From Allium sativum (lineage: Eukaryota > Streptophyta > Magnoliopsida > Asparagales > Amaryllidaceae): DNA of 64,000 bases. How positions within the stretch are numbered: the stretch's first letter is position 1; the number at the start of each line of letters is the position of its first letter. The notes below the pieces were generated by a model, which worked only from the letters and a program-made list of their open reading frames with translations, did not search any database and had not been told where the DNA came from. This document shows positions 55,530 through 64,000 of this stretch, in pieces. The position numbers and the translations under genes were made by a program. Where the stretch lies: NCBI GenBank assembly GCA_030737875.1, contig CM060912.1, positions 877,199,199 to 877,263,198 on the forward strand, read 5' to 3'.

Positions 55530-56165
55530 CTAAGCATTACACATGAATTCTATGCTCAAGATAGAGATTTTCAAATCCATACAAACCACAGGTAGATGGG
55601 CGGAACCCCCAATTGGATTTGAAACACTAACGGGATCCTCAACTAGGCTAGTACTTAGGTGCAAACTTTCAACAATGTCAGAAGAAATAAAACTATGCGA
55701 TGCGCCAGAATCAAATAAGGTGCGAACAGGATAATCAGAAATATAAACAAGACTTTCTACAGAAATGCTACCTCGATCCTGAACTAGAGCGGTGTTGAGA
55801 GCATGCACTTGCCCTCCAGAAGGTCCTGCACGCTGATTCTGCCCTTGCTTCTTGGGGCAATCCTTGCTAAAATGTCCGGTCTCTCCACAATGAAAGCATT
55901 CGCCCGACTTCCTCTTCCTTTTCTTACAGTCTTTAGCTATGTGCCCTACATTCCCACAGTAGTGGCATTTTCTTGGGTCCTTTGCCTTGGCCTTGTTGCC
56001 CATGTTGTTCTTGTTGTTTTTGTTGTTCTGATTGCTCTGATTTCCTCCCCACTTGGAGTCTGTCTTCTTGGCTTGGGTCTCATTAGCCTTCACTTCCTTC
56101 TTGCCATTCTTATCGTCTCCTTGAAGCAATGCCATGTCTACTAGACCTTCGAAAGTGGCCCCCAT
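55530..56165 (-). pseudogene. Element H: zinc knuckles and aspartic protease
   Basis: The frame begins MGATFEGLVDMALLQGDD (gag continuation) and has an asparagine/lysine-rich linker. Two intact CCHC knuckles, CHYCGNVGHIAKDC and CFHCGETGHFSKDC, follow. Then comes the protease with VYISDYPVRTLFDSGASHSF, whose DSG active site is canonical. It stops at a TAG at 55530, in frame with the RT part. A one-base shift near 56208 separates it from the main gag frame. Confidence 0.92.
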
Positions 56166-56182
56166 AGGTATATGAGATAGGG

Positions 56183-56803
56183 CTAAACCTTGTCGTGGCT
56201 CATTGACCCTCGTGCAAAGCGCAAAGCCTTTTTCTGGGGAGTATTAATCATGTCCAAACCAAATCGGGCGAGCTTGTTAAACTCATTCACGTACTCCCTC
56301 ATTGTCATGTCTCCTTGCTTCAAAGATATAAACTTCTCCAATTGCAAATTCGCCTCAGCTGATGATAGAAACTTAAGCCCAAATCTTGTCCTAAAGTCGG
56401 CCCAAATCTCTATAGGCCTCGTAGCATTGGTGACCTCCCACCAATAAGCAGCTTCTTCTTTCAATAACCACACTGCCAATAGAACCCTTCTATGATCTTG
56501 CACATCAAAGATGGCGAAGAGATCTTCAGTTTCTTTCAACCAATTTCTTGCCTCCACGGGAGTCTCCGTTCCGACAAAATTCTTGCAACCCATCGCCTTA
56601 AAGTCTTTGCAAAGCTTTGCGAAATCCTCTTGCGGATGCTGAGGGGGAGGAGGAACCTCAGCTACGGGAGGAGGAGAGATGTTAGCGACAGGGGAAGGAG
56701 GAGGAATGTTCGCGGGGCCGGCTTCATTCGCCCTTGCCTCCATAAATCTCCAAAACCAGACGGGTACTTGTACGCCTTCCGGGATGTTAAAGCGATCGGC
56801 CAT
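56183..56803 (-). pseudogene. Element H: gag N-terminal and capsid part
   Basis: ATG at 56803 starts MADRFNIPEGVQVPVWFWRF. A proline-rich stretch follows and then the gag domain: FAKLCKDFKAMGCKNF, EARNWLKETEDLFAIFDV, LLAVWLLKEEAAYWWEV, FRTRFGLKFLSSAE, LKQGDMTMREYVNEFNKLARF, LRFARG. An indel near 56208 throws the end into a stop; the true continuation (NEPRQGLAL, MGATFEGLVDMAL) is in the next frame. Its start and layout parallel gag of element E, at roughly two-thirds identity by eye. Confidence 0.92.
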
Positions 56804-56983
56804 GCTAAAACGAAGAAAAAGATAGATTCAGAACGAAGAAACGAAGGATAGTGCTATGGCTTTTGGGGAATAGCCTTTTTAAAATAACTAGACTTTTCTT
56901 GGAAAATACTTAATTGGTTTTGAAAATAGTTTTTCAAAAGGTAAGTTTCAAAAACACTTTTGCTCAAATCTTGTAAACCTTAT

Positions 56984-56995
56984 GCTCTGATACCA
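56984..56995 (-). promoter_or_regulatory. Element H primer binding site
   Basis: The minus strand reads TGGTATCAGAGC, exact, two bases from the LTR. Confidence 0.93.
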
Positions 56996-56997
56996 AA

Positions 56998-59939
56998 TGT
57001 AACACCCCACCTCCGCCAATGCCACTCTTGCAAGGACATTAGCTTTGGAGGGGCGTTAAACAAGGTAAACATGCATGCAGATATCACAAGACAGAACATA
57101 TAAGTAAAACAGAGTAGTAAAGCAGCGGATAAAACTTGCATTTCCAAAACCACAGTTAAGTTACAATAAAGTACTTAGTCATTATTTTCCAACAAACAAA
57201 GTCTAGATAAAAGCATAAACTAAAAAACTGAAATACATAAAGTACTATCCCCAAAATGAAGTGATAAACCATAGCTAGCTCAATGTCCGAGACCGTACAT
57301 GAGCAAATCCAGTAAGCAAGCTAGAAAGATCCAAGCTAAGCTCCAATGTTCCCACCCTGAGGACCTGAGGGGGGGAAACGGAAGATAAGAGGCGAAAGAA
57401 AACAGGTCAGTCAAAAAGACTGGTAAGCCCTACTACTATCTGTCTATGAACTAGTAAAGTTAACTGGCATGAGAAGCTGAGATGAACATAAGGATAACAA
57501 CATACTGGCATGATGATTAACTAACAAGATAGATAAAGGTGTCATCGCATAATTAAGGTTAAGTTTTGCACCACGGGTGTACTAGCATTCTAACATGTCA
57601 AGTAAAAACAAGAATTGATCCCTTGGCCCAAGCTTGGCCCAATATAATGAGGTGACCTAAATCAAGGTCCAACTACACAGTCTAGTTGATCGGCTCCCTA
57701 TAAGCCTAACTCGTCAAGTGTCGGTGTCATATGGCCTAGTCATGTAATGTAGTTGACTGTGCAGGGTCCACCCCATAGGGTGTATCAGGCCCTACGGTGT
57801 AACCCTCAGACACCATTACAGGATGCACAGTCCAAACCTACCGATGCCTGTGTTCAACTCCGGACTTGATGTGCACGACCATGGTCCGCCTGAACAACCG
57901 GTGCATCATTCAGCCGTCTCTTTTGGTCTCTTACAATCAGCCCAGTAATCGTGCCCCACCCTAGCCTAGTCCTAGGGTCTTATGATACTACCTAGAAGGT
58001 TACTGCTGAAAAGGACCACGCAACTAGGGTTTCTTAACGGGTTAAATGTGGTTAACCCGATCCAAACGTGGATTAAATCGGTTAAGAGTACCCAAGGCTC
58101 CTGACTTAACCTCGATTAATCCATCAAGCCCAAATTGGTTAAGTATTAAGTGGACCATGACTTAACCCTAATCAGGAGGCATTAATTAACTTAATGCGCT
58201 TTAACCTCTCACATTAGACTTTGTTGTGGTTACTAGTTAAGCCGGGCGGGTCCGGGTAGCTTTACACCACAACTAGGTCTAACCTCGGGTTCGAGCACAA
58301 CATGACCAACTTCTCACATTGGGTCCTATTGTTTGTAGCCACTAGTTAAGCCGGGCGGGTCCGGGTAGATTTATGCTACAAACTCAACCCAACCTCGAGT
58401 TGGCCACACTCATATTTGCTAAGTGTCATGTCCATTATGTTTCCAAAACATAATTACAAGTTAACATATCACGTTATGTTATAAAAACCATGTTTATGTC
58501 ATAATGTTACCCAACCCCAACGTAATCCCATCGTTTACATAATCGCAACAACGCATAAAGGATAAAATGGGGAACTTAGCATAATCATGACATAAAGGTA
58601 TTGAAGCCACAAGTTTATCATGGTGGCATATGAAATGTACATATGTTCATATACTTGCATATTGCATTATTAGGCTTCAAAAGCATGCATAAAACCAAAC
58701 TTAGCATATGAGTGATACATGGTGATAAATAACATGTAGAAGTTGCTAGAAGTTCGCATTTAGGCTCACATGCAAGTTATCATAAGGGATATGATAACTT
58801 TCATGTTGCCAAAATGCAACCTTTAACATAAAGCTTGAAGCTTTAAGGCCATAAACTCAAGTTTAACTTGCATAACATGTGTATAATGATCAACCCAAAC
58901 TTGCATAACATGATAACATGTGTCATACATAACTTGCATAATGATCAACCAAACTTGCATATAATGATCAACCAAACTTGCATATAATGATCAACCAAAC
59001 TTGCATCATTCATTTAACTTTAGAGTTCAATAAAAAGAAAGTAGAAAAGGGCTTACTATGCTATGAAGACACAAATTAATATTTATTATAAAGATTGAGA
59101 CGAAGCCCTTATGCAAGCACCAAAAACCCAAATATGCAAGCTCCAAATGAAAAACCCTTGCTTTGAAATAGAAATGTTGCAACTTGACTTGAATGCAAAC
59201 TAAGAACACTCATACAAGCTTGAAAACACTTGTATGAACTCACAATCTCTCATAGAAATAGACTTAGGAATTTTTAGCATGAGAGTGGAGGCCATGAGAG
59301 GAAATTTTTTGGCATAGTTTAGTTGTAGGAATGAATAATGATGATTTAGGCTAGGTTATAGAAGATTAGGATAGTATTAGCCATAGGATTAACCCTAGAT
59401 TCAATCCAAGCCATCAAAGCATGTCTTGGGGAAGAAGTCAAGTGTAGGAACCATCTAGGGCCTTTAGATTAAAGCTGAACCATGAGAACCATTCAAATGC
59501 AAAATCTGCATTTGAGCGAATCGGCCCACGGGTTGACAGCCAAACACCCTGGATTAACCCCTAGTCGACCCAGCGTGCTCGGGTCGACCTCAAAAATCGG
59601 CCGGTTCGGTTATTCCCCTCTCCCAATTCGCTGTTTTGAACATTTTTGCATATTTATTTATTTAATTTTCAATTATATATATATATATCAATATATATAT
59701 ATTTCTCTGCGCAACCCATTTCACTTAATTAATACTTTAATTTGTGAATTTTTCGTGAAACTTCGCGAGGCCATATCTTGGTCATACGGACTCCGATTTT
59801 CGAAAACTCGGACTCTATTTCGCGTATTTTTCCGAGACGAACGCAATGGCACAGCCCGTTTCCCTTGATTCAGATTTTACAGTTTAATTCTTCCTCCAGT
59901 TATGTTATAACATGTTATTCAAAAATACGGGTTGTTACA
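56998..59939 (-). repeat. Element H 5' LTR
   Basis: 2942 bp. It is shorter than the 3' LTR by one 23-bp unit, a small deletion near 58876, the 14-bp TATA deletion near 59357 and a shorter TA run at about 59675-59702. Hairpins lie at 57408-57422 and about 58215-58393. Confidence 0.95.
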
Positions 59940-59944
59940 CAGAG
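59940..59944. repeat. Right target-site duplication of element H
   Basis: CAGAG, identical to 49402-49406. The G LTR resumes here. Confidence 0.94.
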
Positions 59945-60418
59945 TTTTATGTCTCTTCTTATTACTCTGGGTGCTCTTAAACGGGCAGATTAGAGACAGG
60001 TTAGGTGGTATGCACGAGTAGCTGTACCGAAGACAAGCAGGAGGCTCCTACGTATTATCTACATATATTCTCCCTGTGTCGCTGCTGGTCACTACTTTGG
60101 GCATTAGTAGTGTACCTTTCCTTTCCTTTGCTTTAGAGACAGTTTTAAAGTTGTAATAATGATGATGTGGAACATAAGCTGTATTTGGATTTTCCGCTGC
60201 TATGATGTTTAGTTTTCAGCTTATGCACTGTCTCGCCTGTTTTATGTCAAAGTTATTTTATTATTATATTTTATTCCATGCGATGTGAGACATTCTACAG
60301 GTTCCTTGTTAGTTCAAATTCCCTTTTTTCTTCCTTTGGCGACCGTCCCGTGCTAGTTGGACATTGGCACAACACACTTTCATGGAAAATGTCGGCTGGT
60401 GCGGGGCGGGTCATCACA
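59940..60418 (+). repeat. Element G 5' LTR, second segment
   Basis: The LTR continues after H and ends GGGCGGGTCATCACA next to the PBS. Sequence resembles the ends of the C LTRs (GGGTGGTCGTCACA). Confidence 0.9.
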
Positions 60419-60420
60419 TT

Positions 60421-60432
60421 TGGTATCAGAGC
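60421..60432 (+). promoter_or_regulatory. Element G primer binding site
   Basis: TGGTATCAGAGC, exact, two bases after the LTR. Confidence 0.93.
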
Positions 60433-60476
60433 TCTAGGTTGCGTAGTTAACCTAGGGAAAGACACCAGAGAGACGA

Positions 60477-60950
60477 TACCCTACCTATGATTTGGAATTA
60501 GCAGCGATTGCGTTCGCATTGAAGATGTGGAGACATTATCTCTTGGGAGAAAGATTCGAGTTGTTTACTGATCATAAGTCATTAAAGTATCTTTTCTCTC
60601 AGAAGCATCTAAATCTCTATCAGCAAAGATGGTTAGAATTCTTGGCTTCCTATGATTTCGATATCGCATATACACCAAGAAAGGGAAATGCGGTAGCTGA
60701 TGCATTGAGTAGAAGACATGCCAGTTTAGGGGATATGTTTCTTAAATGGAAGCAACTGGAGTACATCGCTGGGTATGATTTCAGACCAAAGTGCGAATTG
60801 GATCCAGAAATGTTAACAACTTTGATGATCAGACCCACTTTGATTGAGCGGATCGACTCTAGTCAGAGGGACGATCCTAACCTATTGGAAATCATCTCCA
60901 AGTTAGAGATGGGTATCGATGAGGAGATGAACAAGTATGGGCTTGATTGA
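60477..60950 (+). pseudogene. Element G: RNase H remnant joined to the leader
   Basis: About 45 bp after the PBS the sequence becomes RNase [40 protein letters not shown] with the catalytic aspartate of [21 protein letters not shown] and AVADALSRR. The N-terminal third, including the first catalytic aspartate region, is lost together with gag, protease and RT. The frame continues through the RNase H-integrase connector to a TGA at 60948-60950. Confidence 0.9.
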
Positions 60951-61800
60951 GATGGATGGCTTAGATAGAATGGAAGACTGGTTGTATCCAATGTCAAGGG
61001 ATTGAAAGATGAAGTGCTTAGAGAATGTCATCACTCAAAACAAACTATACATCCCGGTAGTAACAAAATGTATCGAGACATGAAGCAGACCTACTACAGG
61101 GAAGGGATGAAAAGAGACGTTGGGAAGTTTATATCCAAATGCATGAATTGCCAACTAGTTAAAGCTGAGCAAAAGAAGCCTAGTGGTTTGTTGCAACCAT
61201 TAGAAATTCCCGAATGGAAATGGGAGCAAGTTTCAATGGATTTCATTAATGGTTTACCGAGGACTAGATCGGGCCATGATAGCATTTGGGTAATTGTTGA
61301 TCGTTTGACCAAGAGCGCAAGGTTTATACCAGTCAAGTCAAATAGGACAACAGCTAAATTAGTAGAACTGTATATGAAATGGGTAGTGAGATTTCATGGA
61401 GTACCTAAAGGCATTGTGAGTGATCGAGATCCGTTGTTCACTAGTGGATTTTGGAAGAGCTTATAAGAGGCGTTAGGATCAGAATTACATCTCAGTACCG
61501 CGTATCATCCTCAAACCGACGGTAAAACAGAGAGGGTGAATCGAGTATTAGAAGACCTCTTGAGAGCCTGTGTATTGGATTTTGGTGGAACATGGGATGA
61601 TCATTTGCATCTAGTAGAGTTTGCATATAATAATAGTTATCAATCCAGTATCGACATGGCTCCATTTGAAGCTTTGTACGGAAGACCGTGTAACTCACTG
61701 TCATGTTGGTTAGAAATTGGTGAGAAGTTTGTGCTTGGAACAGATGTAATAAGGGAAACCTCAGATAAGATCAAGATTATCCGACAGTGAATGCAGGCTG
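60951..61800 (+). pseudogene. Element G: integrase with HHCC finger and core
   Basis: ECHHSKQTIHPGSNKMYRDM and KCMNCQLVKAEQKK give the complete HHCC finger. The core has SIWVIVDRLTKSARFIPV (first aspartate), GIVSDRDPLFTSGF (second aspartate) and YHPQTDGKTERVNRVLEDL (glutamate), so all three catalytic residues remain. Stops: TGA at 60948, a TAG soon after, TAA at 61464-61466, and TGA at 61788-61790. This is better preserved than element C but not translatable as one protein. Confidence 0.9.
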
Positions 61801-62285
61801 CCCAAGATAGGCAGAAGAGTTATGCTGATAAGAGGAGAAGAGATTTAAAGTTCTCCATTGGCGACTTGGTGTTTGTCAAAATTTCTCCGTTAAAGAGCGT
61901 GATTCGATTTGGCAGGAGATGTAAGTTGGCACCATGATTTGTTGGACCATTCCCAGTTCTCGAACAAGTTGGGAATTTGGCATATAAAGTTGAATTACCA
62001 GACAAGATGGCGGGAGTTCACAACATATTTCATGTTTCCTAGTTAAGGAAATTCATGCACGGCCCCGATATGACTATTTCACCTGATCAGTTGGATGACA
62101 TCGAGGTTGAACCCGAGGCGGTTGGGAACCGCAAGCCTATGCGTATTCTTGGGAACGATACGAAGCAACTTCGGAGGAAGGCAGTGAAATTAGTCAAAGT
62201 TCAATGGGACGAGAATGAGAATGGCTATACTTGGGAGACAGAGGAGAGCATTAGGAAGTCGAATCCAGAACTCTTTGTCTGGTAA
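61801..62285 (+). pseudogene. Element G: integrase C-terminal module and chromodomain
   Basis: QDRQKSYADKRRRDLKFS, GDLVFVKISPLKSVIRFG, FVGPFPVLEQVGNLAYKV and GVHNIFHVS form the GPY/F module with two stops. From 62055 the frame is open to the natural stop at 62283-62285 and contains the chromodomain AVKLVKVQWDEN...YTWETEESIRKSNP. Confidence 0.9.
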
Positions 62286-62428
62286 GATTTCCGTTTCGAT
62301 TTAGTCTTTCCGCATGCTAGGATAGGTTTGTTTTGTTTGTTTGCATGTTTGATTGTTGTATACGGCTGGCAGGCACGCGGGATCCGTTGTATGTTTTGGG
62401 TTAAGGAATTTCGGGGACGAAATTTCTT

Positions 62429-62441
62429 AAGGGGGGGAGAA
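62429..62441 (+). promoter_or_regulatory. Element G polypurine tract
   Basis: AAGGGGGGGAGAA, directly before TGTAACGACCC. Confidence 0.92.
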
Positions 62442-64000
62442 TGTAACGACCCGCATTTTATGTATCGAAGGATCGTAGAATATTTATTTCTTTCACATAC
62501 GAAGTTGTATGGTCATGTAACTTTGGGAGACGACTATTGGGGTCATTTCCCCTATTCATGATTTTTGCCGATTTTTAAATGACCATTTTGCCCCTAGTTG
62601 ATCTTGTTTCGGCCATAACTTTTGATTGGAATGGAGTTTTGACCTGAAACCACTTCCATTAGATGCGGATGATGGTTTACTTTCCGTAGAGTGGTCATAT
62701 GTGAAAAACGGACTTAACGTTTGGGAGATATGGCTGAAATAAGGTTTGGAAGATGAAAAAACTGCTTAACTGGGCCAAATGAGGTGATTAGTAAATGGGC
62801 CCATAACCCATTTCAGGATTAGGGTTATGGGGAGGCTGAAATGAGCCAGGTTTTCATTTCATTTCAGTTATCTAGCCGCCACTTTTATTCTAGGAACCCT
62901 AACAATGGCCTCCAACATCTAGAATCGCCTCTAATCACTTTCTAATTAAGTATTAGCCTAATCTACGTCAAATCAAAAGGGAATAGCACCAAAGCAAGGT
63001 TAGAGCTACTGTGTTGTCTTGGAAACATCGCCAAATCAAAGGATTGTTCAGTTTTGAAAGTTAATTGTGGCTAAGGTGAGTGATTTGCATAGTTCCTCGC
63101 TAATTATGGTTAATTAAGGGTAATTAATGAAATTATACATGTTAAAAATATGGAAAAATATTTATAAATTTCGAAATATTGTTTTAGGCTTGTGTTTGAA
63201 GTTTGGGTTAATTTAGTTAAGTTTTGCTAATCCTATCATTAGTTTGGCTTAATCATGCTTAAGGTAAAATATGAGATTTTGGCTATGTTTGATCCATTTT
63301 AACATATCAAATTGTTGTTTTAGTGTTTGTGGTCAACTCTATATGTTGCTATGACTGTATGGTATGCTTTGTGATTGATTAGAAAAGTTAGGTACGTCAG
63401 AAATGCCGTCGTATGGCGTAAAACAGTCGCTGGAAAGTTACAGGATACTGTGTAGGAACCGGATCGGATCGCCCTACCCGCCCCCGATCCGCTCATGAAT
63501 GATGGCACCTTCGATATGAACCGCTCGCGCTTACCAATCACGAACCGATGCTTGGGCCACAACCTGAAGTCCTTCGATCCGAACCGCCTTGAGGGGGAAT
63601 CCACGAGCCGATCCGAACAAATGAAGGAACTCAACCCGATCCGAAGGGGTCCCACGAACTGAAGCTCAGCTCGAACCAAAGGGAGGACGATCCGATCAGG
63701 GAGGCACGACCCGACCCGGAGCAGGGATCACCTACGAACTGAACTGGAGCATGATGTCGCAACCAGGAGCTTGGGCACCATGACCCGATCCGATGCAGGT
63801 GGCTCGAACTGATCCGAAGGAGGATGATGACCACGAACCAAACTCAGAAGTTTGAACGCGAGGCATGGATTGCGAACCAAATGAAGACCGATATGGAGAA
63901 GACCAAAACCCGAGATGCAAAGGTAGTCCAAATGGGAAGTTTGTACCCAGGATCCAGTTGGGAACCAACAGGTCAATTTCATGAGTTGGGCTTTGCTGCA
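62442..64000 (+). repeat. Element G 3' LTR, cut by the window end
   Basis: The first 1559 bp of the LTR match 47315 to about 48880. It differs from the 5' copy at tens of positions and small indels, so G is clearly older than H. Confidence 0.93.

Larger units (their letters stand above)
49407..59939 (-). mobile_element. Element H: young Ty3/Gypsy chromovirus, related to E, lacking RNase H
   Basis: LTRs 49407-52424 and 56998-59939 show about 20 substitutions by eye plus several indels, and are flanked by a perfect duplication CAGAG. PBS and PPT fix the minus orientation. Gag, knuckles, protease, RT and integrase core plus chromodomain are present with few lesions; the RT palm and integrase DDE residues are intact. 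RNase H and the integrase zinc finger are replaced by about 430 bp of other sequence. It sits inside the 5' LTR of G. Confidence 0.95.
47315..64000 (+). mobile_element. Element G: Ty3/Gypsy chromovirus lacking gag, protease and RT; split by H; right end outside the window
   Basis: The 5' LTR is 47315-49406 plus 59940-60418 (about 2566 bp once H is removed). The interior is 60419-62441 and the 3' LTR starts at 62442 and runs off the window after 1559 bp. The interior goes from the PBS straight to RNase H, integrase and chromodomain. The family is related to C: the LTR openings share TGTAACGACCCGCATTTTA and the block around GACCATTTTGCCC. Six or more stops make it inactive. Confidence 0.92.

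Noticed and set aside
55803..56144. 113-codon + strand frame, leucine-rich
   Set aside because: It is the antisense shadow of the H zinc-knuckle linker.
1..64000. CRISPR array, bacterial genes, rRNA or intact tRNA genes
   Set aside because: No regular repeat-spacer array, no operon-like genes and no cloverleaf-forming tRNA was found. The tRNA-like sequences are primer binding sites and one weak SINE-like scrap.

Overview
This is a gene-poor, repeat-packed stretch of a plant (angiosperm) nuclear genome. I see no host gene, rRNA, tRNA or CRISPR array. The evidence for a plant is a set of Ty3/Gypsy chromoviruses with very long LTRs (2.6-4.8 kb), initiator-Met-tRNA primer binding sites and C-terminal chromodomains, together with a Ty1/Copia relic and a Mutator-like (MULE) transposase. 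The species cannot be told from this sequence. Element letters below are my own labels.

Layout. 1-218 is the outer end of an LTR of family B. 219-4090 is non-coding repeat sequence (118-bp and 54-bp tandem arrays, scattered GGGATACGAA words, a tRNA-like SINE remnant). Element C (4096-33284, + strand, TSD ACACT/ATACT) is an old, full-length but stop-ridden chromovirus. Its 5' LTR is broken twice: by D (5760-11377, - strand Copia with gag and an extra captured-looking ORF but no recognisable pol) and by B (12398-25724, - strand chromovirus with about 4.7-kb LTRs and an RT-to-integrase internal deletion). 33341 to about 45715 is a MULE with palindromic termini and a decayed transposase on the - strand. 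It is split by E (35850-44542, + strand, perfect TSD TTACT), a gag-only element with very similar LTRs. 45716-47314 is AT-rich with a small CACGCGTG repeat. Element G (47315 to beyond 64000, + strand) has lost gag, protease and RT but keeps RNase H, integrase and chromodomain. Its 5' LTR is split by H (49407-59939, - strand, perfect TSD CAGAG), a young relative of E that keeps gag, protease, RT and integrase but lacks RNase H and the integrase zinc finger.

How the parts relate. In every host/guest pair the guest looks younger by eye than its host: C LTRs are the most diverged, then B, then E and H. No chromovirus copy here is autonomous, and their internal deletions are roughly complementary, so the youngest copies must have been mobilised in trans if they moved in their present form.

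The most notable structure outside the coding parts is in the LTRs. A short stem-loop (CCAGWC, 4-5 nt loop, GWCTGA) lies about 360-500 bp before the 3' end of the LTR in all five chromovirus copies, with an A:T to T:A compensatory change. A larger tandem pair of hairpins in the E and H LTRs shows several covarying base pairs. Both look like conserved RNA structures of unknown role.
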